A stretch of DNA of 18,458 nucleotides from Rhodocyclales bacterium. GTDB lineage: Bacteria; Pseudomonadota; Gammaproteobacteria; Burkholderiales; Rhodocyclaceae. The notes under the pieces are model-generated. The model worked only from the letters and a program-made list of their open reading frames with translations, had not been told where the DNA came from and searched no databases. Each line of letters opens with the position of its first letter. Within the stretch, counting starts at the first letter, position 1. The position numbers and the translations under genes were made by a program. Of this stretch, positions 1-6,515 are shown in pieces. The stretch lies in contig JAJTBM010000014.1 of the NCBI GenBank assembly GCA_021286885.1, forward strand, positions 1 to 18,458, written 5' to 3'.

Positions 1-112
1 CGCCGGCCAGGCGCTTGATCAGGCCGGCGCGCATCATGAGTTTGTGGCTGACGATCTCTGCGTCGGAAGGGGCTTCCTTGAGAGTGGAGAGGAAGAACTG
101 GGAGGCGCGCAT
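1..112 (-). CDS. proS: Prolyl-tRNA synthetase, N-terminal fragment (runs off window)
   Basis: Only the first 37 codons are present, read leftwards from an ATG at 112-110. The translation begins [20 protein letters not shown] and continues to ...[10 protein letters not shown], which is the characteristic amino end of bacterial-type ProRS. The enzyme charges tRNA-Pro with proline in the cytoplasm. The gene is divergent from rppH, a common arrangement in betaproteobacteria. No clear Shine-Dalgarno sequence is visible before the ATG. The rest of the gene lies outside the window, so integrity cannot be judged. Confidence 0.9.
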   Translation of the reverse strand, partial: MRASQFFLSTLKEAPSDAEIVSHKLMMRAGLIKRLAG

Positions 113-248
113 GGAGGAAAAATCCGTTGGTAAGTACAGCCTGCCATTTTAACGTGCACCGACGCCCCCCGCGTGGGGGAGATGGGGCGGTGCTGGCAGC
201 GGGCACCGTTCTGGTGCTGTCCTTTCACGGGCGCGGGAAATATGGAAG

Positions 249-270
249 AATTCATGCCAGTTCATGAATT
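249..270. repeat. 22-bp palindrome just upstream of the rppH ribosome binding site
   Basis: AATTCATG (249-256) and CATGAATT (263-270) form a perfect 8-bp inverted repeat with a 6-base spacer. It ends directly before the AAAGG ribosome binding site (271-275) of rppH. It could be an operator in the proS/rppH divergent region or an RNA hairpin abutting the ribosome site. The repeat is seen directly; its role is unknown. Confidence 0.6.
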
Positions 271-282
271 AAAGGTTGCACC

Positions 283-834
283 ATGCTCGATCGTGAAGGC
301 TATCGCCCTAACGTCGGCATCATTCTGGTGAATGCGCGCAACGAGGTTTTCTGGGGCAAGCGGATACGCGAACATTCCTGGCAGTTCCCGCAAGGGGGTA
401 TCAAGCACGGCGAATCGCCGGAACAGGCCATGTACCGCGAGCTCTACGAAGAAGTCGGTCTGCGGCCCGAACATGTGCGCATCCTTGGCCGTACCCGCGG
501 CTGGTTGCGCTATGACGTGCCCAAGCACTGGATCAAGCGCGAATGGCGCAATACCTATCGTGGTCAGAAACAGATCTGGTTTCTGCTGCGGCTGGTGGGG
601 CGTGATTCGGATGTCTGTCTGCGTGCCAGCAATCACCCGGAATTCGATGCCTGGCGCTGGAGTTCCTACTGGGTGCCGCTCGATGCGGTGATCGAGTTTA
701 AACGGGGGGTGTATCAGTCTGCCCTCACCGAGCTGGCCAGGCTTGTGTTCCGGGATCGTCTGTTCGACGTGCCCGAGAGCTACAAGCTGGCCATCATGCC
801 CCTGGATGTGCCTAAACCGCCATCCCTGAGCTGA
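283..834 (+). CDS. rppH: RNA 5'-pyrophosphohydrolase (Nudix), RppH
   Basis: RppH removes pyrophosphate from 5'-triphosphorylated RNAs, which starts 5'-end-dependent mRNA decay in the cytoplasm. The 183-residue protein opens [17 protein letters not shown], typical of RppH. It carries a complete Nudix box (G-x5-E-x7-RE-U-x-EE-x-GU) at residues 38-60, with the metal-binding glutamates in RELYEEVGL. The WQFPQGGI segment before the box and [10 protein letters not shown] near 150-160 are also RppH-like. Length is close to the usual 160-190 residues. The ATG at 283 has AAAGG at 271-275, 7 bases upstream. The gene is divergent from proS, as in many betaproteobacteria. Confidence 0.95.
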   Translation: MLDREGYRPNVGIILVNARNEVFWGKRIREHSWQFPQGGIKHGESPEQAMYRELYEEVGLRPEHVRILGRTRGWLRYDVPKHWIKREWRNTYRGQKQIWFLLRLVGRDSDVCLRASNHPEFDAWRWSSYWVPLDAVIEFKRGVYQSALTELARLVFRDRLFDVPESYKLAIMPLDVPKPPSLS

Positions 835-865
835 AGTTCTGAAGTTCTGCACTTCTGCATCACCC

Positions 866-934
866 CAACGGACGGGCCCGTGGTTTTTGATCAATTTCAA
901 CAAATTGTTCAAGAATCCCGGGCCCGTTCCGTTG
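866..934. repeat. Long imperfect hairpin (69 nt) between rppH and the CBS gene
   Basis: The two arms pair through several blocks. CAACGGA (866-872) and CGGGCCCG (873-880) pair with CGGGCCCG (919-926) and TTCCGTTG (927-934). TTTTTGA (884-890) pairs with TCAAGAA (909-915) with one G-U. CAATTT (892-897) pairs with AAATTG (902-907) around a CAAC loop. Small bulges separate the blocks. No T-run follows the right arm, so it is not a canonical terminator. It may be a barrier or processing hairpin after rppH. The CGGGCCCG core recurs in the terminator at 6516-6556. Confidence 0.6.
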
Positions 935-1070
935 TCTCAGTCCTGTTGCTGCTTTTTCCGCATTTTTCCGCATTCGTCTCCGGGCTTTGAAGTGGCAGTG
1001 CGAGCCCGAGGACGCAAGGGCCGGCCCCGCGCCGGATGTCAAAAAGTCAGGCCATATGGAAGGAGACCCC

Positions 1071-1664
1071 ATGGAGCGCTTGCACTATCAGCCCATCAAA
1101 CAATTCCGGGTCAAGCGTGGCGCGTGCAGCGTTGCCGATGCCTGGAGCGTGACCAAGGTCACGGCATCCTCCCCCGCCGTCGAAGTCATGACGGACCTGC
1201 GCCGTATCCCGGCGGCCACCATTCACTACGATGTTTCCCTAGCCGAGGCCAATCACAGCATGATTCTGCGCGGCGTACGCATGCTGTTCGTGACCGACGC
1301 GGATCGGCATGTGGTCGGCATCATCACCGCCAGCGACCTCCTGGGCGAAAAACCGACCCGGGTGGCCCGCGAGCGTCTGATGCGCCATGAGGAGCTGTGT
1401 GTGGGCGACATCATGGTGGCCGCCGAAGATCTGGATGCGGTCTCCCTGGCCGACGTGCTGCGCGCTGAGGTGGGGCATGTGATCGCCACCCTCAAGCATT
1501 GCTGCCGTCAGCATGCTTTGGTGGTGGAGCCGGGGCCGGATGGCGCGCCGCTGGTGCGGGGTATCTTCTCCGCCTCCCAGATTGCCCGCCAGATGGGGAT
1601 TCCGCTGCAAACGGCTGAAGTGGCTCGTACCTTTGCCGAGATCGAGGCCGCCATTGCCAGCTGA
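1071..1664 (+). CDS. CBS-domain-pair protein, function unknown
   Basis: The 197-residue cytoplasmic protein has two CBS modules and no other recognisable domain. CBS1 lies about residues 36-95 (TASSPAVEVMTDL... VTDADRHVVGIITASDLLG) and CBS2 about 112-178 (VGDIMVAAED... LVRGIFSASQIARQMG). CBS pairs usually bind adenine nucleotides and act as energy or ligand sensors; the ligand and partner here are unknown. ATG 1071 was chosen because AGGAG at 1061-1065 sits 5 bases before it. The frame is open further upstream to an ATG at 987, but that 28-residue extension lacks CBS-like sequence and would bypass this ribosome site. The insertion between the motifs of CBS2 (LKHCCRQHALVVEPG) is somewhat long. 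Confidence 0.85.
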   Translation: MERLHYQPIKQFRVKRGACSVADAWSVTKVTASSPAVEVMTDLRRIPAATIHYDVSLAEANHSMILRGVRMLFVTDADRHVVGIITASDLLGEKPTRVARERLMRHEELCVGDIMVAAEDLDAVSLADVLRAEVGHVIATLKHCCRQHALVVEPGPDGAPLVRGIFSASQIARQMGIPLQTAEVARTFAEIEAAIAS

Positions 1665-1680
1665 GCACTGAGTGGCACGC

Positions 1681-1718
1681 CCTGCGTTGGCAGGCCGCCA
1701 GGCTTGATCCAGCGCAGG
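1681..1718. repeat. Hairpin after the CBS-domain gene
   Basis: CCTGCGTTGG (1681-1690) can pair along all 10 positions with CCAGCGCAGG (1709-1718), counting one G-U in RNA. It begins 16 bases after the CBS gene stop. No U-tract follows, so it may be a weak or factor-dependent terminator, or simply a stabilising 3' hairpin. Confidence 0.4.
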
Positions 1719-1731
1719 GTCAGGGTGGGTT

Positions 1732-1746
1732 CGGGTGGCCCACCCG
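1732..1746. repeat. 15-bp palindrome upstream of the CNP1-like gene
   Basis: CGGGTGG (1732-1738) and CCACCCG (1740-1746) form a perfect inverted repeat around one central base. A TAGAAT that resembles a -10 element lies at 1759-1764, so the palindrome would overlap the corresponding -35 area. No good -35 sequence is visible. It may be an operator; GC-rich chance pairing is also possible. Confidence 0.35.
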
Positions 1747-1792
1747 GCGGGGGCACGGTAGAATCCCGGGCCTGTTTCCGCTGGATACACCC

Positions 1793-2314
1793 ATGTCGAT
1801 TGCTTCCCCTGCCATGCGCGGGCTCCTTGTGGGCCTTGTCTCCCTGTGGTGCAGCAGCGCCGCATTTGCCGTCGAGCAGCGCAGCCTGTTCGAGGCGGCC
1901 CCCGTCGAAGAGTGGAAGGAGCAGGAGGTCGTGTTTCCGACCTATCCCGCCGAGGCGGATCTCCAGCCCCTCAGTTTCACCACCACATCCTCTGCCCGTT
2001 TCCTGATCGACCTCAAAACCCTCAGCAAGGGCGCGGATGAGGTGATCCGCTACGTCATGGTGGTGCGCACCGAAGGCGGCGCCGAGAACGTGAGTTATGA
2101 GGGTATCCGCTGCGAAACTGCCGAACGCCGGATCTACGCCCTGGGGCGGCAAGGCACCTGGGTGGCGCCCCGGGTGTCGGAATGGACCCGCATTATCGAC
2201 AACACCTTCAACCGCTATCCGGCGGTGCTGGCCAAGGAATATTTCTGCCCGCCGGGCTCCATCCTGCCGACCCAGGAGCAGATCCTGCGGGCGCTGCGCC
2301 GGGGTGGGCTGTAG
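1793..2314 (+). CDS. CNP1-like family exported protein
   Basis: The 173-residue protein begins with a Sec signal peptide (hydrophobic stretch about 9-20, cleavage probable after AFA at residue 26), so it is predicted to be periplasmic or envelope-associated. The mature part resembles the CNP1-like family named after a neisserial antigen: [20 protein letters not shown] near the start, ending in [18 protein letters not shown]. Two cysteines, C107 and C152, could form a disulphide. The biochemical role of the family is unknown to me. The start at 1793 has no strong ribosome site; an in-frame ATG at 1814 would shorten the n-region. coq7 follows after 20 bases on the same strand, suggesting cotranscription. 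Confidence 0.75.
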   Translation: MSIASPAMRGLLVGLVSLWCSSAAFAVEQRSLFEAAPVEEWKEQEVVFPTYPAEADLQPLSFTTTSSARFLIDLKTLSKGADEVIRYVMVVRTEGGAENVSYEGIRCETAERRIYALGRQGTWVAPRVSEWTRIIDNTFNRYPAVLAKEYFCPPGSILPTQEQILRALRRGGL

Positions 2315-2334
2315 GCCTCGTTCAGGAGCACACA

Positions 2335-2955
2335 ATGATTGATCAGCTGATTATCGGTTTCGACAAGGCGCTGCGTACGGTCTTCGCCAACGCCCACACG
2401 GTACGCCCGACCCCCGGCGACGCTCTGCCCGAGGCAGACATGAGCGAGGAAGAGCGGCGCCATGCGGCGGCCCTCATGCGCATCAACCACTGCGGTGAAA
2501 TCTGCGCCCAGGCCCTTTATCAGGGGCAGGCGCTGATGTCGGACAACGAAGGCATCAAGCGTGCCCTCGTACAAGCGGCCCACGAAGAAACCGAGCACCT
2601 GGCCTGGACAGAAAAGCGGATTGCCGAGCTGGGCGGGCGCAAGAGCCTGCTCAACCCCCTCTGGTATGGCGGTTCCCTGGCCATTGGCGTGCTGGCCGCC
2701 AAGTGTGGAGATGGGGTGAATCTGGGTTTCCTGGCAGAAACCGAACGCCAGGTTGAGGCCCACCTGGATAGCCACCTGGGCAGCCTGCCGGAACAGGATG
2801 CCCGTTCCCGCTCGATTGTGGCCCAGATGAAGGACGATGAAATCGCCCATGCCGAAACGGCAGTGCGCCTGGGGGCCGTGGAGCTGCCCACCCCCGTGAA
2901 GCTCGCCATGAAGGCCAGCTCCCGGGTGATGACCCGCCTCGCCTACTGGGTCTGA
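2335..2955 (+). CDS. coq7: Ubiquinone biosynthesis hydroxylase Coq7 (demethoxyubiquinone hydroxylase)
   Basis: Coq7 is a carboxylate-bridged di-iron monooxygenase that hydroxylates 2-polyprenyl-3-methyl-6-methoxy-1,4-benzoquinone in late aerobic ubiquinone synthesis. The 206-residue ferritin-like protein shows the iron ligands in their expected settings: NHCGE (E55), HEETEH (E85, H88), [10 protein letters not shown] (around E137-E141) and DDEIAHAE (E169, H172). The segment [10 protein letters not shown] about 114-123 is the membrane-associating region. ATG 2335 was chosen over upstream in-frame codons because AGGAG (2324-2328) precedes it and the family starts MIDQLI. Betaproteobacteria commonly use Coq7 where enterics use UbiF. 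Confidence 0.95.
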   Translation: MIDQLIIGFDKALRTVFANAHTVRPTPGDALPEADMSEEERRHAAALMRINHCGEICAQALYQGQALMSDNEGIKRALVQAAHEETEHLAWTEKRIAELGGRKSLLNPLWYGGSLAIGVLAAKCGDGVNLGFLAETERQVEAHLDSHLGSLPEQDARSRSIVAQMKDDEIAHAETAVRLGAVELPTPVKLAMKASSRVMTRLAYWV

Positions 2956-2961
2956 GGCGGG
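2933..2961. terminator. Inverted repeat spanning the coq7 stop codon, possible weak terminator
   Basis: CCCGCCTC (2933-2940) and GAGGCGGG (2954-2961) form a perfect 8-bp stem around a 13-base loop, with the coq7 stop codon at the base of the right arm. It sits between the convergent coq7 and OsmC-like genes. No T-run follows on either strand, so any termination would be factor-dependent. Confidence 0.35.
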
Positions 2962-2974
2962 CAGGGGAGGGGGC

Positions 2975-3415
2975 TCAGGCGGCGGCCGGTGCGCTGGGGC
3001 CGGTCTCGATGATTTCCCAGGTGTGCTCGATTTCGGCGGTCTTGCCGAGCATGATGGTGGCCGAGCAGTATTTTTCGGCCGACAGCTTGATCGCCCGCTC
3101 CACGCTGTCCGGCTTGAGCTTGTGCCCCTTTACTACATAGTGGAACACGATGCGGGTGAACACCTTGGGTTCGGTCTCGGCTCGGTCGGCCTTGAGGCTC
3201 ACGGAGCAGCCGCTCACGTCCTGACGGCTGCGCTTGAGGATCAGCACCACGTCAAAGGCGGTGCAGCCACCGGCGCCGGCCAGCATCATCTCCATGGGGC
3301 GGGGGGCAATGTTGCGGCCGCCGGCTTCGGGGGCGCCGTCCATCATCACGGTATGGCCCGAGCCGGTTTCGGCCAGGAAGCTCATGCCATCCACCCATTT
3401 AACTACGCATTCCAT
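2975..3415 (-). CDS. OsmC-like (YhfA-type) thiol protein
   Basis: The 146-residue cytoplasmic protein belongs to the OsmC/Ohr superfamily, whose characterised members reduce peroxides with a cysteine pair. The two conserved cysteines are present: C51 in GAGGCTAFDVV and C117 in AEKYCSATIMLG. The segment RPMEMMLAGAGGCTA is typical of the fold. It resembles the YhfA-like subgroup more than classical OsmC or Ohr, and its substrate is uncertain. ATG 3415 is supported by AAGGAG (complement of 3421-3426) 5 bases upstream. A 45-residue in-frame extension to 3550 is proline/alanine-rich, unlike the family, and would bypass this site. The gene is convergent with coq7, with only 19 bases between the stops. 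Confidence 0.85.
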   Translation of the reverse strand: MECVVKWVDGMSFLAETGSGHTVMMDGAPEAGGRNIAPRPMEMMLAGAGGCTAFDVVLILKRSRQDVSGCSVSLKADRAETEPKVFTRIVFHYVVKGHKLKPDSVERAIKLSAEKYCSATIMLGKTAEIEHTWEIIETGPSAPAAA

Positions 3416-3697
3416 CCTTGCTCCTTCGGTTCGACTGAGATTGTGCGGTGAGGCATGGTTTGAGGTTGCCTTCGGGGCTGATTGTAGCGGGGCTGGTTCT
3501 GGAGGTGTTTCCAGATTTTGCTGCGGCGCAGCATGGGTGCTGGTTTGCAACCCGGGTTCAATACGGGATTTCCGCAGGTTTGCGGGGGTTTTGTGATTTA
3601 TTTTTGTTTTAAAACATATGCTTGCGTATCGTTTTTGAGCAATATGTTTTTTTTATGGGTAGATTAGAATTTTTGTGCGGCGATGCACAAAAAAAAC
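3416..3697. other. Non-coding region with AT-rich segment upstream of the small RNA
   Basis: No supported gene lies here. The first part (to about 3590) has GC typical of the window and must hold the promoter of the leftward OsmC-like gene, though I cannot point to convincing boxes. From about 3590 to 3697 composition becomes markedly AT-rich with long T and A runs. At 3670-3693 TTTTTGTGC and GCACAAAAA form a 9-bp hairpin. The A-tract 3689-3696 directly abuts the -35 element of the downstream small-RNA promoter and could serve as an UP element. Confidence 0.5.
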
Positions 3698-3726
3698 TTG
3701 CCTCAGGAAGAGGGCTGGATAATAAT
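3698..3726 (+). promoter_or_regulatory. Sigma70-type promoter of the small RNA
   Basis: TTGCCT (3698-3703, 4/6 to consensus) and AATAAT (3721-3726, 5/6) are separated by exactly 17 bases. An eight-base A-tract (3689-3696) lies directly upstream as a possible UP element. This places transcription start at about 3733. The -10 can also be read in neighbouring registers of the same AT-rich patch. Confidence 0.55.
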
Positions 3727-3732
3727 GACCTC

Positions 3733-3834
3733 AGTCCAGTTGCTTTTGTAGTTTGGAGCGACTGAAGAGTGTCTCCTCCACCCTCCTCCTTTGGTGTGGA
3801 TTTAGCGCAGATCCCCCGATCTGCGCTTTTTTTT
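3733..3834 (+). ncRNA. Candidate small RNA with anti-Shine-Dalgarno loop
   Basis: The unit is about 100 nt, from a predicted start near 3733 to a strong intrinsic terminator. Hairpin 1 pairs CAGTTGCT (3737-3744) with AGCGACTG (3757-3764), including one G-U. A CU-rich stretch follows. CACC (3779-3782) and GGTG (3793-3796) close a short stem whose loop is CTCCTCCTTT (3783-3792). The CCTCCTTT within it equals the anti-SD tail of 16S rRNA, and a further CTCCTCC lies at 3773-3779. The terminator hairpin (3804-3827) completes the RNA. No plausible peptide is encoded. It could bind ribosome-binding sites of mRNAs broadly, or act through a C-rich loop as some proteobacterial small RNAs do. I recall a described toxic betaproteobacterial small RNA with an anti-SD motif; membership cannot be checked here. 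Expression is not proven. Confidence 0.65.
3804..3834 (+). terminator. Intrinsic terminator of the small RNA
   Basis: AGCGCAGATC (3804-3813) and GATCTGCGCT (3818-3827) form a perfect 10-bp stem with a CCCC loop. The run of eight T (3827-3834) begins with the last stem base. It isolates the small RNA from the rplM promoter 19 bases further on. Confidence 0.92.
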
Positions 3835-3852
3835 GATTTTTTTCCGTAGGGT

Positions 3853-3881
3853 TTGACACGGCCAGGATCGCCGGATAGAAT
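3853..3881 (+). promoter_or_regulatory. Sigma70 promoter of rplM-rpsI
   Basis: A perfect -35 TTGACA (3853-3858) and TAGAAT (3876-3881, 5/6) are separated by 17 bases. Transcription should start near 3888, giving a leader of about 50 nt before rplM. The strength fits a ribosomal protein operon. Confidence 0.85.
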
Positions 3882-3905
3882 CTGCGGCTTTCCGAATTAT
3901 GGTCG

Positions 3906-3921
3906 TTCCCGGTGTCGGGAA
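3906..3921 (+). promoter_or_regulatory. Leader hairpin upstream of rplM (possible L13 autoregulation site)
   Basis: TTCCCG (3906-3911) and CGGGAA (3916-3921) form a perfect 6-bp stem with a GTGT loop in the short rplM leader, ending 6 bases before the GAGGA ribosome site (3928-3932). L13 is known to repress its own operon through the leader in E. coli; that this hairpin is the corresponding operator is an inference from position only. Confidence 0.4.
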
Positions 3922-3938
3922 AAGTCTGAGGAATCTTC

Positions 3939-4367
3939 ATGAAAACTTTTTCTGCCAAGCCGCATGAGGTCAAGCGTGACTGGTTCGTTGTTGACGCAAC
4001 GGATCTGGTCCTTGGTCGGCTTGCTGCCGAAGTTGCCCGCCGTCTGCGTGGCAAGCATAAGGCTATCTATACTCCGCACGTCGACACCGGTGACTACATT
4101 GTCGTCGTGAACGTTGAAAAGCTGCGCGTCACTGGCAACAAGGCCCAAGACAAGAAGTACTATCGCCACTCCGGTTACCCCGGCGGCATCTACGAAACCA
4201 ACTTTACCAAGCTGCAACAGCGCTTCCCCGCTCGCGTGCTGGAAAAGGCCGTCAAGGGCATGCTGCCCAAGGGCCCGCTCGGCTACGCCATGCTGAAGAA
4301 GCTGAAGTGCTATGCCGGTGCTGAGCACCCGCATGCCGCCCAGCAGCCCAAAGTTCTCGCGATCTAA
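3939..4367 (+). CDS. rplM: 50S ribosomal protein L13
   Basis: L13 is a core protein of the large ribosomal subunit and an early 23S rRNA binder. The 142-residue product matches the family's usual length. It begins [20 protein letters not shown] and contains the conserved [17 protein letters not shown] (about 27-43) and [21 protein letters not shown] (about 107-127). The ATG at 3939 has GAGGA at 3928-3932, 6 bases upstream. It is the first gene of the two-gene rplM-rpsI operon, driven by the promoter at 3853-3881. Codon use is biased, as expected for a highly expressed gene. Confidence 0.98.
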   Translation: MKTFSAKPHEVKRDWFVVDATDLVLGRLAAEVARRLRGKHKAIYTPHVDTGDYIVVVNVEKLRVTGNKAQDKKYYRHSGYPGGIYETNFTKLQQRFPARVLEKAVKGMLPKGPLGYAMLKKLKCYAGAEHPHAAQQPKVLAI

Positions 4368-4379
4368 GAGGAGCCGATG

Positions 4380-4772
4380 ATGGCTGTGACTTACAACTAC
4401 GGCACCGGCCGCCGCAAGTCTGCTGTTGCCCGCGTCTTTATCAAAAAGGGCTCCGGCAACATCGTCGTGAATGGCAAGCCCGTTGATCAGTACTTCTCCC
4501 GTGAAACCGGCCGCATGATCGTGCGTCAGCCGCTGGTTCTCACCGAATTTGCCGAAGCCTTCGACATCCTGGTCAATGTGACCGGTGGTGGCGAATCCGG
4601 CCAAGCCGGTGCAGTGCGTCACGGCATCACCCGCGCTCTGATCGACTTCGATGCAGAACTCAAGTCCCCCCTGAAGAAGGCCGGGCTGGTTACTCGCGAT
4701 GCTCGTGAAGTCGAACGTAAGAAGGTCGGCTTCCGCAAGGCACGTCGTCGCAAGCAGTTCTCCAAGCGTTAA
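4380..4772 (+). CDS. rpsI: 30S ribosomal protein S9
   Basis: S9 is a small-subunit protein whose C-terminal tail reaches the P-site tRNA. The 130-residue product contains [21 protein letters not shown] at the start, [19 protein letters not shown] in the middle and the basic tail ending [11 protein letters not shown], all diagnostic. Two tandem ATG codons exist at 4377 and 4380. I chose 4380 because AGAGGAG (4367-4373) is 6 bases from it but only 3 from 4377, and because the family starts MA-V. The gene follows rplM by 12 bases and ends before a strong terminator. Confidence 0.97.
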   Translation: MAVTYNYGTGRRKSAVARVFIKKGSGNIVVNGKPVDQYFSRETGRMIVRQPLVLTEFAEAFDILVNVTGGGESGQAGAVRHGITRALIDFDAELKSPLKKAGLVTRDAREVERKKVGFRKARRRKQFSKR

Positions 4773-4789
4773 TTCGCAGCTGCTTCAGC

Positions 4790-4815
4790 AAAAAGCCGCC
4801 TTTGGGCGGCTTTTT
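4790..4815 (+). terminator. Intrinsic terminator of rplM-rpsI
   Basis: AAAAAGCCGCC (4790-4800) pairs with GGCGGCTTTTT (4805-4815) around a TTTG loop. The T-run on one side and A-run on the other make it effective rightwards and possibly bidirectional. It begins 18 bases after the rpsI stop. Confidence 0.92.
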
Positions 4816-4920
4816 GTCATCTTGGCGTAGTATCTTTCCGCATGTTTGCGTGGGGTTGCAGTCCTGGAGTGCCCGGTGGCTGCAGCGTTGCGCTGTATTT
4901 CTGACCTCTAGGGGAATGGC

Positions 4921-5961
4921 ATGATCAAGGTTGGTGTGGTTGGTGGGACCGGATATACCGGCGTCGAATTGCTCCGTTTGCTGGCCCAGCATCCGGAAGT
5001 GGAACTGAAGGCCATCACGTCCCGTGGTGAGGCCGGTTTGCCGGTGGCAGACATGTTCCCCAGCCTGCGCCGCCGCGTGGACCTGAAGTTCGTCGATCCC
5101 CAGTCCGCTGATCTGGGCAACTGCGACGTGGTTTTCTTCGCCACCCCCAACGGCATCGCCATGAAGCAGGCCGCCGAGCTGGTGGCTGCCGGCGTGAAGG
5201 TGATCGACCTGGCTGCCGACTTCCGGATCAGCGATGTGGCCGAATGGCAAAAGTGGTACGGCATGGAGCATGCCTGCCCCGAGCTGGTGGCTGAGGCCGT
5301 GTATGGCCTGCCCGAAGTGAACCGCGCTGCTGTCCGTCAAGCCCGTGTGGTGGCCAACCCTGGCTGCTACCCGACCGCCGTCCAGCTGGGCTTCCTGCCC
5401 CTGGTGGAGGCCGGTGTGATCGAGCTGGATAGCCTGGTGGCGGATACCAAGTCTGGCGTTTCCGGTGCCGGGCGCAAGGCTGAAACCCACATCCTGTTCT
5501 CCGAGTCTGCCGACAACTTCCAGGCCTACGGCGTGGCGGGCCACCGCCACCTGCCCGAGATTCGTCAGGGCCTGTCCCGCTTTGCGGGCGGCGCGCCGGT
5601 GGGCCTTACCTTCGTGCCCCACCTGACCCCGATGATCCGTGGCATCCACGCCACCCTCTACGGTCGCCTCAAGAAAGACGTGAAGGACGTGGATCTGCAG
5701 GCCCTGTTTGAAGAACGCTTTGCCGGTGAGGCCTTTGTGGATGTGATGCCCAAGGGCTCCCATCCTTCCACCCGCTCGGTGCGCTCCGCCAACATGTGCC
5801 GGATCGCCGTCCATCGTCCCCAGGGCGGTGATGTGGTGGTGGTGCTGTCGGTCATCGACAACCTGGTCAAGGGCGCAGCCGGTCAGGCGGTGCAGAACAT
5901 GAACATCCTGTTCGATCTGCCCGAGACCACCGGCCTGTCCCAGATCCCGGTGATGCCCTGA
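4921..5961 (+). CDS. argC: N-acetyl-gamma-glutamyl-phosphate reductase
   Basis: ArgC catalyses the NADPH-dependent reduction of N-acetylglutamyl phosphate to the semialdehyde, the third step of arginine synthesis, in the cytoplasm. The 346-residue protein has the nucleotide-binding [14 protein letters not shown] at residues 8-21 and the catalytic cysteine C149 in [10 protein letters not shown]. The [10 protein letters not shown] segment and the HRHLPEI histidine region are also present. ATG 4921 has AGGGGA at 4910-4915, 5 bases upstream. The gene stands alone after the rpsI terminator; I see no convincing promoter or ArgR box in 4817-4920. erpA follows behind its own promoter. Confidence 0.97.
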   Translation: MIKVGVVGGTGYTGVELLRLLAQHPEVELKAITSRGEAGLPVADMFPSLRRRVDLKFVDPQSADLGNCDVVFFATPNGIAMKQAAELVAAGVKVIDLAADFRISDVAEWQKWYGMEHACPELVAEAVYGLPEVNRAAVRQARVVANPGCYPTAVQLGFLPLVEAGVIELDSLVADTKSGVSGAGRKAETHILFSESADNFQAYGVAGHRHLPEIRQGLSRFAGGAPVGLTFVPHLTPMIRGIHATLYGRLKKDVKDVDLQALFEERFAGEAFVDVMPKGSHPSTRSVRSANMCRIAVHRPQGGDVVVVLSVIDNLVKGAAGQAVQNMNILFDLPETTGLSQIPVMP

Positions 5962-5968
5962 ACTATAT

Positions 5969-5997
5969 TTGAGTAAATTGGTCGGATATTCTATGAT
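5969..5997 (+). promoter_or_regulatory. Sigma70-type promoter of erpA
   Basis: TTGAGT (5969-5974, 4/6) and TATGAT (5992-5997, 5/6) are separated by exactly 17 bases. The start site would be near 6004, giving a leader of about 57 nt. An inverted repeat (5982-6001) covers the -10 element. Confidence 0.65.
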
Positions 5998-6001
5998 CCG
6001 A
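5982..6001. promoter_or_regulatory. Inverted repeat over the erpA -10 box, possible operator
   Basis: TCGGAT (5982-5987) and ATCCGA (5996-6001) are perfect inverted copies with an 8-base spacer, and extend as GGTCGGAT/ATCCGATC with one mismatch. The position over the -10 element is typical of a repressor site. Iron-sulphur genes are often controlled by IscR-type regulators, but the sequence does not look like the IscR motif I know, so the regulator is unidentified. Confidence 0.4.
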
Positions 6002-6060
6002 TCTTGACCGACCCCGGGGCTCTCCCCATAATCGGTCGCACCTACTTGAGGAGTTGTTTG

Positions 6061-6414
6061 ATGAATGCTGCTGTGACCGAAATCCCGAGCGTGCTGGTCT
6101 TTACCGATAGCGCGGCCAACAAGGTCAAGGAACTGATCATCGAAGAAGGCAATCCCGAGCTGAAGCTGCGGGTTTTCGTGACCGGCGGTGGCTGCTCCGG
6201 CTTCCAGTACGGCTTTACCTTCGACGAGATCCAGAACGAAGACGACACCGTGATCGACAAAGATGGCGTCATGCTGCTGATCGATCCGATGAGCTACCAG
6301 TACCTGGTGGGCGCTGAGATCGACTACACCGAAGGCCTGGAAGGCTCCCAGTTCGTGATTCGCAATCCGAACGCCACCAGCACCTGCGGCTGCGGTTCTT
6401 CCTTCTCGGTCTGA
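6061..6414 (+). CDS. erpA: A-type iron-sulphur cluster carrier ErpA
   Basis: ErpA is an A-type carrier that delivers Fe-S clusters to apoproteins in the cytoplasm. The 117-residue product has the three conserved cysteines: C45 in [14 protein letters not shown] and C109/C111 in the C-terminal TCGCGSSF motif. The start [19 protein letters not shown] fits betaproteobacterial ErpA. ATG 6061 has GAGGAG at 6048-6053, 7 bases upstream; upstream in-frame codons back to 6004 would lie in the promoter leader. Placement after argC is familiar in this group, although the bactofilin gene often found nearby is absent here. Confidence 0.93.
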   Translation: MNAAVTEIPSVLVFTDSAANKVKELIIEEGNPELKLRVFVTGGGCSGFQYGFTFDEIQNEDDTVIDKDGVMLLIDPMSYQYLVGAEIDYTEGLEGSQFVIRNPNATSTCGCGSSFSV

Positions 6415-6449
6415 TCGCGCTGCATCTGCGCCCGGGCGTGCTCGGGCAA

Positions 6450-6483
6450 CAAAAACGCCGCTCATTTCTGGGCGGCGTTTTTG
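6450..6483 (+). terminator. Intrinsic terminator of erpA
   Basis: CAAAAACGCCGC (6450-6461) and GCGGCGTTTTTG (6472-6483) form a perfect 12-bp stem around a 10-base loop, ending in a T-run. It begins 36 bases after the erpA stop. Confidence 0.9.
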
Positions 6484-6515
6484 TTTGTGTGTTTGTGCGC
6501 AGCTTTCTTCAGGCC

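Noticed and set aside
955..978. Tandem TTTTTCCGCA copies upstream of the CBS-domain gene
   Set aside because: Two short copies only; no palindrome or promoter boxes around them that would make a supported site.
3416..3550. N-terminal extension of the OsmC-like protein
   Set aside because: AAGGAG lies 5 bases before ATG 3415, and the extension is Pro/Ala-rich and unlike the family.
3675..3693. GTGC/GCAC hairpin as a terminator for a leftward or rightward transcript
   Set aside because: T-runs precede rather than follow the stem on both strands, so it cannot work as an intrinsic terminator.
4690..6465. A 591-codon open frame on the - strand opposite rpsI end, argC and erpA
   Set aside because: It is antisense to genes with clear family motifs and is His/Gly/Gln-rich, as expected from GC-biased complementary strands; no ribosome site or domain supports it.
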